DNA of 64,000 nucleotides from Paenibacillus sp. FSL H8-0332 (GCF_037963835.1 NZ_CP150145.1:3906001-3970000); one strand, 5' to 3'. Shown: positions 9,590 through 18,251, counted from the stretch's first letter. Numbers and translations: made by a program. Notes: generated from the letters alone by a model not told the origin.

Positions 9590-10087
9590 TTGTGTGGACG
9601 CTCCGCAAACAGAACGTTGTTCCCATCGCTGTTGTGTCCAGATTTTTTCATTCCCCCTTAGCGGTGAAAATCCGGACACAAAGGCGAACGCTCCGCTTGT
9701 CCACAATCATTCTGCCCGCTCCGCTGTTTAAGTGGGAAGCGGACAAAATCCCCCTAACGGGCGAAGTATACTGGTGCCTCATCGCCTTCTGGTGATATAC
9801 TTCCAGCCCATTTGCCTTTTACACACCTCGTAGTCGATTTTCGCATACGTTCTAAAATCTTTCTTCCTTTTCTGGCGGTGCTCCTCCCATCTCTCACCAA
9901 TTCAGAGCGTTTTCTCTCACCAACCGCTTGTATGAAGCAGCATTGTTGCAGGATTTCTCTAAAAATGTTACTGGCTATTGTACATTGTTGCATCAATTGC
10001 AGGAATTCCGGTGCTTAGAGCAAGTTAGAGCTGGCCTTGTTGCATTTCATGCAGGATTTCAGCATCAGTCGTTTCTATTGCGGTTCG
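9590..10087. other. gene-poor repeat island left of the IS3 element
   Basis: No credible coding gene. An inverted pair TGTGTCCAGATTTT / AAAATCCGGACACA (about 9627-9682, one mismatch) could fold. CCCCCTTAGCGG and CCCCCTAACGGG are related short motifs. Three copies of the TTGTTGCA-TGCAGGATT repeat lie at 9943-10060. Small ORFs in several frames are chance. Confidence 0.5.
9943..10060 (+). repeat. cluster of three dispersed-repeat copies
   Basis: Copies start at 9943 (short form, TTGTTGCAGGATTTC), 9985 (TTGTTGCATCAATTGCAGGA) and 10037 (TTGTTGCATTTCATGCAGGA). The first continues into a 30-bp stretch (9946-9975) that recurs with two mismatches at 11496-11525, on the other side of the IS3 element. 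Confidence 0.6.
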
Positions 10088-10142
10088 GCCCCCTAATTGT
10101 GGAGACATTCTGCTAAAAACTCGTGTTTTCGCAGTTTCTCGT

Positions 10143-11048
10143 TTACAGCGTTATTTCTATCGGTTTTAGCTTGCCCGCTTTCCATGCGGCTTGGTATTGC
10201 TTGGGGCTCAAACGCTGCAAACTGCCATGAAAACGGCGCTCGTTGTAAAATTCAATATAGGCTGCGACTGCTTCATAGGCTTCTTCAAACGTTTCAAAGT
10301 ACCTTTTTGCATACAAATCTCTCTCCAAAATGCTATGAAATGACTCAATGTAGGCGTTCATATTCGGCGTTTTTGGAGGAATTCGTTCATGCTCCAGCGG
10401 ACGCTGTGTTTCCGCACACAACTCGCCAAAGACGTCACTTAAGAATTGCGGGCCGTTATCCGAACGGATGACCGGAGAGGGGTCTCCAGGCTGCAAACGC
10501 CTGTCTAGAGCCTCTCTTAACGTGGCACAGACTTGCTTGGCTGTACAACTCGCTCCCACGTGGTAGCCAACAATGCAGCGGTCAAACACATCAATCATAT
10601 CAAAGATAAAAAAGAAGCGGTCGTAGCCATGAACATATCCATATTTAATGTCAATCTGCCAGAGTTGGTTGGGGCCGGTGACCACTCGATTTCGTGCCAG
10701 GTGCCGAGGGTATTTTACGTTCTTTACCGGCTTTTTCTGAAGCAGCCCGAGTTTCTTGCACAGCCGATATGCCTTCTTGTGGTTGAGAATTAAGCCCTGC
10801 TGGACCCACAGGGCGTAGGCGAGGTTCCGGTAGCCATAGCCGTTCTCCTCTCCCTCCACCAGCTCACTCAGCCATTCCTCGATCTGTAGGTCACTCACCC
10901 GCAGACCACCAGTGGTGAGGGAATAGGAGGGGATCGGACGGCCCGACGTCGTTATTGCAGCAGGGCCGCCTAGAAGCCCCGAGAGACGTTTTTTATGGGC
11001 ATAGTAGGTGGAGGGTTGAACCTCTATAATCCGTAGCACCAATGTCAC
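10143..11048 (-). CDS. IS3-family transposase OrfB (DDE integrase)
   Basis: 301 residues from GTG 11048. The rve integrase core carries the DDE triad: QIDIKYGY (first Asp), RSDNGPQFLS (second Asp) and NAYIESFHS (Glu). The N-terminal HTH_21-like segment is VQPSTYYAHKKR. Its frame is open upstream of the GTG into orfA. A -1 shift at the orfA slippery run gives ...LLKK-SQPRLQDRLELANETIKRGY..., the usual start of an IS3 OrfAB fusion, so most functional transposase is probably the fusion. Confidence 0.92.
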   Translation of the reverse strand: MTLVLRIIEVQPSTYYAHKKRLSGLLGGPAAITTSGRPIPSYSLTTGGLRVSDLQIEEWLSELVEGEENGYGYRNLAYALWVQQGLILNHKKAYRLCKKLGLLQKKPVKNVKYPRHLARNRVVTGPNQLWQIDIKYGYVHGYDRFFFIFDMIDVFDRCIVGYHVGASCTAKQVCATLREALDRRLQPGDPSPVIRSDNGPQFLSDVFGELCAETQRPLEHERIPPKTPNMNAYIESFHSILERDLYAKRYFETFEEAYEAVAAYIEFYNERRFHGSLQRLSPKQYQAAWKAGKLKPIEITL

Positions 11049-11062
11049 CGTATACCCCCGCT

Positions 11063-11401
11063 TTATCGTTTCGTTGGCCAGTTCGAGTCTGTCTTGTAAG
11101 CGGGGTTGGCTTTTTTTAGGAGTTCACGCAGCAGTTCGATCTCCAAATCCTTTTCGCCCAGTAGCTTAATGGCCGTCTCCATCTTCGTCTCCAGGTCTTG
11201 GACACGCTCCGCATCTTCAATCCGTTCCTGAACGGACGGGGTAGCCTCTTCTCCAAACCGTTCCTTGTAGAACTTCACCCAATTGGAAATCGTGCTGGGT
11301 GAGACGGAGTACTTTCGGGCGAGGAAGGAAATCTTGGTTCCATGGATCGCTTCTTGGGCTACTTTGATCCGCTGTTCGTCGTACAACTTGTTGCTTCTCA
11401 T
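11063..11401 (-). CDS. IS3-family transposase OrfA (helix-turn-helix)
   Basis: 112 residues from ATG 11401 (GAGGGAG 8 nt upstream; a GTG 9 nt earlier is possible). The helix-turn-helix is ISFLARKYSVSPSTISNWVKFYKERFG, followed by a leucine-zipper-like coiled coil (about residues 60-95). Near the 3' end the codons CTA AAA AAA GCC form an A7G slippery run at about 11111-11118. Slipping back one base bypasses the orfA stop at 11063 and enters the orfB frame. Confidence 0.9.
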   Translation of the reverse strand: MRSNKLYDEQRIKVAQEAIHGTKISFLARKYSVSPSTISNWVKFYKERFGEEATPSVQERIEDAERVQDLETKMETAIKLLGEKDLEIELLRELLKKANPAYKTDSNWPTKR

Positions 11402-11482
11402 CGGCTCCACTCCCTCTTCTTAGTGTACCTCTTACATGTCAAGGTCTCCACTTTGATTAGGGGGCTTAAGAGATTGGGCCGT

Positions 11483-11525
11483 ATTACTGCACTTCTTGCA
11501 GGATTTCTCTAACAATGTTACAGGC
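11483..11525 (+). repeat. dispersed-repeat copy right of the IS3 element
   Basis: ATTACTGCACTTCTTGCAGG at 11483 belongs to the same family as the copies at 2501, 2603, 9943, 9985 and 10037. Bases 11496-11525 match 9946-9975 at 28 of 30 positions. Confidence 0.6.
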
Positions 11526-11563
11526 TGCGGAGCATGAGGCCCATCCACATCACAGCAGCACCG

Positions 11564-11818
11564 ATTGTGTTCGAATTTCCGCATACATTTGGTCCCCGCA
11601 CCTCCGCACTGCCCATTGTGTTCGGTTTTGCGCATACATTTGGACCTCACGCCTCGTGCCTGCCCAATGTGTTCGCTTTTTCGCCTACATTTGGCCCACG
11701 CGCCTCCGCACTGCCCATTGTGTTCGCCTTTTCGCCTACATTTGGTCCACGCGCCGCCCCCCAACAAATTGTATTCGGTTTTTCATATACATTCCGTCTT
11801 CACATCAGAAGAAATTCA
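11564..11818 (+). repeat. 51-bp minisatellite, five copies
   Basis: The phrase ATTGTGTTCG (or a one- or two-base variant) recurs at 11564, 11615, 11666, 11717 and 11768, exactly 51 bp apart. Each unit also has a CATACATTTGG- or CCTACATTTGG-like segment and, in most, a CTCCGCACTGCCC-like tail. 51 bp is 17 codons, so several frames on both strands stay open and give 17-residue repeats such as IVFGFAHTFGPHASCLP. No ribosome-binding site or start supports translation. Probably non-coding. Confidence 0.85.
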
Positions 11819-11834
11819 TAATTTCCTAAAAAAC

Positions 11835-11886
11835 AAAAAAGGGGCCACCTCTATAAGCAAAATTTCCGCTTATGAGACAGCCTCTT
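11835..11886 (-). terminator. terminator of the ABC importer/metallo-hydrolase operon
   Basis: On the minus strand there is a two-part stem, AGGCTGTCTCATAAGC...GCTTATAGAGGTGGCC, followed by CCTTTTTT. It sits directly after the metallo-hydrolase stop. Confidence 0.75.
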
Positions 11887-11899
11887 TTCATCCATCATT

Positions 11900-13276
11900 T
11901 CATAGGCCTTCCAAATCCAGCGTTTCTCCCGGCGCCATAGAATGCAGCGTGCACCCGGTCAGTTGCCCGCCCTGGATCAAGGCTTCACGCAGCTTGTCGG
12001 TCTCCGGCTTCGCGGCATGAACCAGTACGGCGTGCCGGACCGGAAGAGACTTCAGCATACGCTGCACATCTTCCCGGCCCTGATGCACCTTGTAACGCAG
12101 CTTAAGCACTTCGCATACTCCATGCTGTTCCGGTTCATGCAGCAGCTTGTATCCGAAGGTACCGGCCGCTACATGACCGGTGATCAGCACGGAATAGGTT
12201 GATTGGGACGCCCACCTCGCATAGTACCAGCGGGACAAGGACGATTGCATCATGCCATCCGGTACGAAACACAGGGAAGAGCCGGAGCGCGCCAGCAGCT
12301 CCTCCCGCTCCGCCTCGCTCTGTGGCATCGTCCAGCGGCGGGCGGCAAGAAAGTCTGCTATGTGATCCGCTGCGGAATACCCTCCTGTTCGCTCAGCACT
12401 CCGGAGCCAGAACGGTGAAGCTGCCAGCCGCCTCATCCCCTCTATCAGCTTCGATTCCACTACCATTGGCAGATCCGCGAAAAGCTTGGCGGCCCACAGC
12501 ATCATCTCCTGGCCGCGTCCGCCTGCCGGAACCGGGAGCAATACCTTGCCTCCGCGTGCCGCAGTCCTGCGGATGGCCTGCTCCAGCTGCCTCAGCTTAT
12601 CGGACTGGGTATCCTCGTCCATTCCGTAGGCCGCATCGGTAACCGCCAGATCAAGACGCTGGCCGCAAGACCATGCCCTCAGCCTCTGCTCCAGATCCGG
12701 GATGCCTCCGGCTGCTTGTATCGCCTCAGTTGGTGAATCAGCCGCAAGCAACAGGGATTCCGCCGTATAGTCACCGGAATAGAAGATCGACCGCCCTTCC
12801 GCAGCAATCAGGAACCATACAGATCCCGCCAGATGCCCGCTTCGCCCCCACATGACCTGTACCCCGGGAATCAGTCCGAACCAGGACATGCATCGGCCCT
12901 CCTCCTCCAGATACCGGTAACGGATCGCATATTCATCTGCTTCAGTGTATGGCAGCTCATGGCCCTCAAGGATAATACCCGAACGCCATGAGCGGAAATA
13001 GGCATCCAGCTGCGCCCTTGTTTCCCGCGTTGTCCATACCTCACCCGTATAACCCTGCGCATACAGCAGCGGCAGCGCTACCGAATGATCTTCATGGGCA
13101 TGGGATAGCAGAACCGCATCCAGCAGGGCGGCCTGCCCGGGTTCGATGAGGGGATATTGTCCGGCTCCGCCTTTTTTCACGCCGCAATCAAGCAGCAGAC
13201 GGTAGACGTCTCCACTCAGGAGATAAGCGGAACGCCCGTGTTCACCAGCTCCGCCCCATATGGTCAGCTTCGTCAT
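11900..13276 (-). CDS. metallo-beta-lactamase-fold hydrolase, beta-CASP-like
   Basis: 458 residues from ATG 13276, which overlaps the permease stop by ATGA (an ATG 12 bp earlier is possible). The zinc motif is LLSHAHEDHSVALPLL, with further metal ligands in GRSGHLAGSVW and FYSGDYT. The rest fits a beta-CASP domain: LAVTDAAYG (motif A Asp), GGKVLLPVPAGGRGQEM, and VLVHAAKPE (late His). Known beta-CASP proteins cut RNA or DNA, but being the last gene of a transporter operon suggests possible action on a small imported substrate. The role is unresolved. No signal peptide, so cytoplasmic. Confidence 0.75.
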   Translation of the reverse strand: MTKLTIWGGAGEHGRSAYLLSGDVYRLLLDCGVKKGGAGQYPLIEPGQAALLDAVLLSHAHEDHSVALPLLYAQGYTGEVWTTRETRAQLDAYFRSWRSGIILEGHELPYTEADEYAIRYRYLEEEGRCMSWFGLIPGVQVMWGRSGHLAGSVWFLIAAEGRSIFYSGDYTAESLLLAADSPTEAIQAAGGIPDLEQRLRAWSCGQRLDLAVTDAAYGMDEDTQSDKLRQLEQAIRRTAARGGKVLLPVPAGGRGQEMMLWAAKLFADLPMVVESKLIEGMRRLAASPFWLRSAERTGGYSAADHIADFLAARRWTMPQSEAEREELLARSGSSLCFVPDGMMQSSLSRWYYARWASQSTYSVLITGHVAAGTFGYKLLHEPEQHGVCEVLKLRYKVHQGREDVQRMLKSLPVRHAVLVHAAKPETDKLREALIQGGQLTGCTLHSMAPGETLDLEGL

Positions 13277-14967
13277 GATCCGGTCCACTTTCTTCTGGAA
13301 TTCAGCAGTTCAATACCGAGCAGCAGCAGCACCGTCAAGCCGACTGATACCACCGCCATTGCCATCCCAAGCGATACCTGCCCCTGTTCGAACTGGGCAA
13401 AAATATACGTAGCCGAGGTCTGCATCGAAGGCGGCAGAATCAGCAGCGATCCGACCAGCTCCCTTACAGATATGGTGAAGGTCATCATCCAGCCTGCCAG
13501 GATGCCGGGCATAATGAGCGGAAGCAGAATCCGCCGCAAGATATAGAACGGGCCTGCTCCGCTGACCTGGGCAGCTTGAAACAGCAACCCGTTAATTTGC
13601 GAGAAGCTGGACTTCACATACTGCACCGTATAAGGAAGAAACAGCACCACATAGGTAAGCACTACCATGCCGTAGGTGTTGTAGAGCGTGAAGGGCATCC
13701 AAGGCGCATTCCAGAGCAGGATCAGCCCTACCACCATTACAATGCCCGGAACCGTATTAGGCAAAAGACTCAGCAGATCAATGATCCGCTGCAGCCGGGA
13801 CCCAGACCTGCCGATGGCCAGGGCAAGGCCGGCTCCAAGCACGACAGCCACCGACGCTGCGGCCAGCGACAGCCCCAGACTGTTCCCAATCGCCTTCAGG
13901 CTCACCGATCCCCAGGAGAGCAGCTCCCTGTAATGATCCAGCGTCAGATTGTCCAGCGACAGCCCGGCACCGCGCAGCTTCATCAGCGAGGCGGCGATAA
14001 TCGAGAAATAGGGGATACCTATGGACAATAGCAGCAGGGCAGCCAGATACAAGCCCGCGAGCCAGCCTGCGCCGCCGCGCAGGGAATACGTCTTGGAGCG
14101 CTGTCCCTTGCCCCCCACAAGACGGTAAGTGAACCGGCGGCTGACCGCCGACTGCATATACCAGATGACCAGACAGACCGACAGCAGCACGGATGCCAGC
14201 GACGTAGCCTTGCCGAAGTCAATCGGCCAGCTGGAAATGTATTTATGAATTTCCGAGGTCATGACATAATAGCCGATCTTGCGACCGAAGGTAGCCGGTG
14301 TTCCGAACTCTGCAATCGTCTTGACGAAGACGAGCATTACCCCCATCCCATAAGCCGACAGCAGCAGCGGCATGATGATCCGCCGGAAGCGGTAGCCTGC
14401 CTTTGCGCCGTGCACCGCTCCCGCCTCTTCCAGATTGCCGCCTATACGAATAAGCGCATCCCGAAGCAGCAGATACAGGAACGGGAACAAATGCATGCTC
14501 ATGATGAAGACCATCCCCCAAAAGCTGAAGAAAGAATCACTTAACGCACCTACACCCGGAAGCCACTGCTGAAGATAGCCGCCTTTTTGCATGAACAGAA
14601 TCCAGCCCATGGAGCCGATATACGGCGGGGTCATGAATGGAATCAGCAGAATAACGTCAATCCAGCGGTGCAGCCCCATGCGGGTCTTCGCCATCATCCA
14701 GGCCAGCGGCATCGCAAGCAGCGTGGTTCCAGCCACTACACATATTCCAAGCCATACCGAATTCAGCAGCACCCCGGACAGACTCTGTCCGGTGATCGTA
14801 CGGAGCGGGGCCATCCAGTCCAGCCGCTGATTCGGGGTAACGCTTTGCCAGAAGATGAGCAGAAGCGGAATGCCGATGCTGACCGCCAGCAAAAAGAAGG
14901 AGAGCAGCAAGCCCGCTCTCCGAAGTATCCGGTTACTGTCCATGGAGACTGGACTCATTGCTTTCAC
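13273..14967 (-). CDS. iron-type ABC importer permease (fused, two-domain)
   Basis: 564 residues with about 12 membrane helices: two fused BPD_transp_1 domains. Each has an EAA-type loop for ATPase docking (EEAGAVHGAKAGYRFRRIIMPLL near residue 190 and AAQVSGAGPFYILRRILLPL near 475). The arrangement is typical of FbpB/ThiP-class permeases for Fe3+, thiamine or phosphonates. It lies downstream of the binding-protein gene (15-bp gap) and is ATGA-coupled to the hydrolase. Substrate not fixed by sequence. Confidence 0.88.
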   Translation of the reverse strand: MKAMSPVSMDSNRILRRAGLLLSFFLLAVSIGIPLLLIFWQSVTPNQRLDWMAPLRTITGQSLSGVLLNSVWLGICVVAGTTLLAMPLAWMMAKTRMGLHRWIDVILLIPFMTPPYIGSMGWILFMQKGGYLQQWLPGVGALSDSFFSFWGMVFIMSMHLFPFLYLLLRDALIRIGGNLEEAGAVHGAKAGYRFRRIIMPLLLSAYGMGVMLVFVKTIAEFGTPATFGRKIGYYVMTSEIHKYISSWPIDFGKATSLASVLLSVCLVIWYMQSAVSRRFTYRLVGGKGQRSKTYSLRGGAGWLAGLYLAALLLLSIGIPYFSIIAASLMKLRGAGLSLDNLTLDHYRELLSWGSVSLKAIGNSLGLSLAAASVAVVLGAGLALAIGRSGSRLQRIIDLLSLLPNTVPGIVMVVGLILLWNAPWMPFTLYNTYGMVVLTYVVLFLPYTVQYVKSSFSQINGLLFQAAQVSGAGPFYILRRILLPLIMPGILAGWMMTFTISVRELVGSLLILPPSMQTSATYIFAQFEQGQVSLGMAMAVVSVGLTVLLLLGIELLNSRRKWTGS

Positions 14968-14982
14968 CTCAACCTTAATCCT

Positions 14983-16080
14983 TTATTTGTAAATTTCTGC
15001 GAATTTCGAAGCCGTCTCATTCCCGTGCTCACTCATCCAGGTCCAGTCTGCCTTAAGCTGCGGGATGTCCTTCAGATTGGTCCGGTTCGAAGCTTCAATA
15101 TCCTCGCGGCCCGGTATTAGATACGCATCCGCTACCAGCTGCTGAGCTTCGTCAGACAACAGATAATCAATGAATGCTTTGGCATTGGACACGTTCGGGC
15201 TTGATTTCAGAATCGCTGCTGGTCTCGGACTAACCACGGTGCCCTCCTCAGGATAGATAATATCCAGCGGCTCTCCTTTGGCTTTAGCCTTGTAGGCCAT
15301 ATAATCTACTCCTGCTGCGACAATACTCTTAGCTCCTGTAATCACCGGATCAAGCGCCTCCTGGTTCGCTCCAGCCATGGCAACACCGTTCGCCTTGTAA
15401 TTCTTGAACAGATCCCAGCCCTGCTCGCCGTTCACGCTGAGATAGCCTGTAATGAAATCCAGCGCCGAGCCTGACAGCGTCGGATCAGGAATATTGACGG
15501 CATCCTTCCACTCCGCACCTGCCAGCTCTGCCCAGCTCTTGGGCGGATTCGCTACCAGCTTCGTATTATAGACAATCCCCAGTGCTGATGCGCTTGAGCT
15601 GAAATAATTGCCTTCTGCATCCGACCAGTCCTGAATCAGCTTGTCCTTATTGGCCGCTTCCGGGTATGGCAGCGTCAGCCCCTCTGCCTTAAGAGCCTGT
15701 GCCGAAGGCAAGGAAGCCAGAATCACCACATCGGCCACCGGATTTGCCTTCTCCGCTTCCATCCGGGCCAGAATCTTGCCGGTCGTTCCCTGGAACATTT
15801 CCACCGTGAGGCCCGTCTTGGCCTTGAAGCCATTCACAATTTCGTCTGCCAGGCCCTGCGGGCCGGCGGAATACAGTACCAGCTTGCCGCTTAATGCAGC
15901 TTCTGTAGCTTGAGGAGTTGACGTAGCAGTGCCGGTTGTCTCCGGTGCAGCCGTTGTTCCAGCTTCACCCGCACTGGTGCTGTTGCCCGTACCGCAGCCC
16001 GCCAGACTCATACTCATCACAGCAGATAACAACAGCATTGCCCCTTGTTTACGCGGATTGTTCCATTTCATGATTATCAT
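14983..16080 (-). CDS. ABC importer substrate-binding lipoprotein (FbpA/PhnS-like)
   Basis: 365 residues. It has a lipoprotein signal (MLLLSAVMSMSLAGCGTG, lipobox LAGC) and a Thr/Ala-rich linker, then a type-II periplasmic binding fold (LVLYSAGPQGLADEIVNGF, then DVVILASLPSAQALK). Similar proteins bind Fe3+ or 2-aminoethylphosphonate. Its ATG overlaps the ATPase stop by 4 bp; a second ATG 9 bp on is equally usable. No convincing Fur box precedes the operon, so iron is not established as the ligand. Confidence 0.85.
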   Translation of the reverse strand: MIIMKWNNPRKQGAMLLLSAVMSMSLAGCGTGNSTSAGEAGTTAAPETTGTATSTPQATEAALSGKLVLYSAGPQGLADEIVNGFKAKTGLTVEMFQGTTGKILARMEAEKANPVADVVILASLPSAQALKAEGLTLPYPEAANKDKLIQDWSDAEGNYFSSSASALGIVYNTKLVANPPKSWAELAGAEWKDAVNIPDPTLSGSALDFITGYLSVNGEQGWDLFKNYKANGVAMAGANQEALDPVITGAKSIVAAGVDYMAYKAKAKGEPLDIIYPEEGTVVSPRPAAILKSSPNVSNAKAFIDYLLSDEAQQLVADAYLIPGREDIEASNRTNLKDIPQLKADWTWMSEHGNETASKFAEIYK

Positions 16081-17072
16081 TCGCCCCTTTTAGGTTCTTC
16101 TTCATTTGAATTCATACGGCATATCCGCCGCGGTGAGACATAGAGCTGAACCCTTTCTCCTACAGGAATCCGGTTGTTCAGATAGGCTGTCCATATTCCG
16201 GCCCCCTCCACCTCCGCACGGATCTCATAACGCTCTCCGACATAACTGACACTCCGTACAATAGCGGAATAACACAGATCATCGCCCGCCGTGCGGCTCC
16301 ATCCGATATGTTCAGGCCGCACCATCTCCTGCTCCGGCGTTAGCCAGTTCGACTTGCCGATGAACGAAGCGACGAACGGCTCTGACGGGGCCTCGTATAC
16401 CGCTTCAGGAGTTCCTGTCTGCAATATCCGCCCGCTTTTCATAACTACAATCTCGTCGGACATCGACATCGCTTCGATCTGATCGTGGGTCACGTAGAGT
16501 GTAGTTAGACCCATGTCCCGGACCAGCGACATCATCTCCACCCTCATCTCTTCCCGGAGTACGGCATCCAGCGCGCTTAACGGCTCATCGAAGAGCACGA
16601 CACCCGGACGGACAACTACCGCTCTGGCAAAAGCAACCCTCTGCTGCTGACCGCCCGACAGCTGATGCGGATACCGGTTCTCCATCCCCTGCAGCCGGAC
16701 CATCTCCAGTGTCTCCAGTACCTTGCTCCGCAGCTGCGCACGCTGCCCTGAGGCCTTCAGCCCGAAGGCCACATTCTCATACACCGTCATATGCGGCCAG
16801 AGTGCAAAATCCTGGAACACCATCCCGAAATCCCGCTTGTGTACCGGAACATCGATCCGCTGCGCAGCGGAGAAATAACATTTCCCGTCAGCGTAAACTT
16901 CCCCGCCATCCGGGCGCTCAAGGCCCGCTAACATCCGCAGCAGCGTGGTTTTGCCGCATCCGGAAGGCCCCAGTAAGGTGGTGAACTTACCGTGCTTCAA
17001 TTCCAGCCCGGCAGGCAGCAGCGCCGGTTGTCCGCCAAAGCTTTTATGAATCCCCTTAATCTCAATATTCAT
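16077..17072 (-). CDS. ABC importer ATP-binding protein (FbpC/PotA type)
   Basis: 331 residues. Walker A GPSGCGKTT, signature LSGGQQQRVAFARA, Walker B VVLFDEPLSALD, switch His YVTHDQIEAM. A TOBE-like C-terminal domain begins near residue 245 (WLTPEQEMVRPEHIGW). First gene of the coupled operon ATPase-binding protein-permease-metallo-hydrolase. It is divergent from a LysR gene at 17242, with a perfect dyad in the intergenic space. Confidence 0.9.
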   Translation of the reverse strand: MNIEIKGIHKSFGGQPALLPAGLELKHGKFTTLLGPSGCGKTTLLRMLAGLERPDGGEVYADGKCYFSAAQRIDVPVHKRDFGMVFQDFALWPHMTVYENVAFGLKASGQRAQLRSKVLETLEMVRLQGMENRYPHQLSGGQQQRVAFARAVVVRPGVVLFDEPLSALDAVLREEMRVEMMSLVRDMGLTTLYVTHDQIEAMSMSDEIVVMKSGRILQTGTPEAVYEAPSEPFVASFIGKSNWLTPEQEMVRPEHIGWSRTAGDDLCYSAIVRSVSYVGERYEIRAEVEGAGIWTAYLNNRIPVGERVQLYVSPRRICRMNSNEEEPKRGE

Positions 17073-17185
17073 TTCGATCCCTGCCTGTCTTCTTGAGCTG
17101 TCCTCAGTCTAACGTCTGTATTCGCAGGTTGTTTATTTTTCATGTAAACATGTAATTAACTTTATATATGAATTCTGTTAACGTT

Positions 17186-17202
17186 CATAGATAAAATCTA
17201 TG
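17186..17202. promoter_or_regulatory. LysR-type operator candidate
   Basis: CATAGAT-AAA-ATCTATG is a perfect 7-bp inverted repeat with a 3-bp centre. It lies 40 bp before the LysR gene and in the space shared with the ABC importer operon. Binding by that LysR protein is inferred. Confidence 0.5.
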
Positions 17203-17241
17203 GTAGGGGATCTCCCACTAACGCTTAGAAGAGGTTAAACT

Positions 17242-18132
17242 ATGAATCTGATGAAACTGCAAATCATTGAACTGATCGACCAGCTGCACCATATGACCAG
17301 CGTAGCTGAGGTGCTCGGGATCAAGCAGCCGACCGTAACCTTTCATATGAAGTCGCTTGAAGAAGAGTTTGGGGTCCGGCTGTTTGAAGCCCGCAGCGGC
17401 AAAACCTTTCTCACTGAGGCCGGAGCAGCGCTCCTTCATTATTCCGTGAAAATTAATGCGCTTGCCCGCGAGGCCCGCCGGGTAGCCGGCGAATTCGACA
17501 CCCTCTACCGGGGAACGCTGCTGATTGGAGCCAGCTATGTACCTGCAACCTACCTGCTGCCTTCCATATTACATGCGTTCTCCCGGGAGTTCCCCGGCAT
17601 CCGCATGGCTCTGTCTGTGAAGCCCTCCCCGGTCATCCGGGAGATGCTGATCCGTCATGAAATTGACTTAGGTGTGATCTCCTCCGAGCCTTTCACCGAG
17701 CCTGCCCTGCAGGCTGAATCGCTGATTACAGATGACCTCGTCCTGATCTGTTCTCCTAAGCATCCGCTCGCCCGCAAGACTCAGCTTACTATGGAGGAGA
17801 TGAGTAAGACTCCCTTTGCGCTGCATGGAAGCGAATCCAGCACACGCCGCCTGACCGAGCGCTGGTTCGGACAGCAAGGGCTGCAGCTGCGCAATACAAT
17901 TGAGGTCGATTCGCTGGAGGCCATCAAGCAGCTCGTGCAGCTGGGCGGCCACATCTCCATGATGTCCCGGATGGCGGTACAGTGGGAGCAGCAGCAAGGC
18001 CTAATTCAGGTGCTGCCTATTCAAGGGGAAATGGCGCCGCGTTATATCTATGCCGTGCATAACAAGGACCGGCATCCTTCGGTACAGATGGAGAGCTTCC
18101 GGAGCAGCCTGCTGGCCACCAAAAACTGTTAG
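17242..18132 (+). CDS. LysR-family transcriptional regulator of the importer operon
   Basis: 296 residues. The N-terminal winged HTH includes SVAEVLGIKQPTVTFHMKSLEEEFGVRLFEA; the effector domain starts at GTLLIGASYVPATYLLPSIL. GAAGAGG lies 8 nt before ATG 17242. The divergent layout makes it the probable regulator of the ABC importer/hydrolase operon. The effector is unknown. Confidence 0.9.
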   Translation: MNLMKLQIIELIDQLHHMTSVAEVLGIKQPTVTFHMKSLEEEFGVRLFEARSGKTFLTEAGAALLHYSVKINALAREARRVAGEFDTLYRGTLLIGASYVPATYLLPSILHAFSREFPGIRMALSVKPSPVIREMLIRHEIDLGVISSEPFTEPALQAESLITDDLVLICSPKHPLARKTQLTMEEMSKTPFALHGSESSTRRLTERWFGQQGLQLRNTIEVDSLEAIKQLVQLGGHISMMSRMAVQWEQQQGLIQVLPIQGEMAPRYIYAVHNKDRHPSVQMESFRSSLLATKNC

Positions 18133-18251
18133 CCGTCATTGAGTAAGTCTATGCAGGATTAACGCAATTCCCCTTTCACTTTAACCGCTCCCATATACTT
18201 GGCCCGTAAAGTGGGTCATGTACCCAAACCTGATCATAGGAGTGATGATGC

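Larger units (their letters stand above)
10088..11465 (-). mobile_element. IS3-family insertion sequence (IS150-like), about 1.38 kb
   Basis: It contains orfA and orfB in the IS3 arrangement. The ends carry the inverted repeat GCCCCCTAAT (10088-10097) / ATTAGGGGGC (11456-11465), followed inward by GTGGAGAC (10099-10106) / GTCTCCAC (11444-11451). The gap between the blocks is 1 nt on the left and 4 nt on the right, so the left end seems to have lost 3 nt. No clear target duplication is visible, so the exact tips are uncertain. Both genes are intact. Confidence 0.85.

Noticed and set aside
11432-11767. 111-residue minus-strand ORF with 17-residue Cys/Lys repeats
   Set aside because: It is only the translation of the 51-bp minisatellite; other frames are open too, and no ribosome-binding site was found.
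11564-11818. Possible CRISPR array
   Set aside because: Whole 51-bp units repeat without unique spacers, and no cas genes are near.
16065-16085. Possible Fur box at GAATGATAATCAT
   Set aside because: Only the left half matches and it lies inside the operon at a gene junction, not at a promoter.
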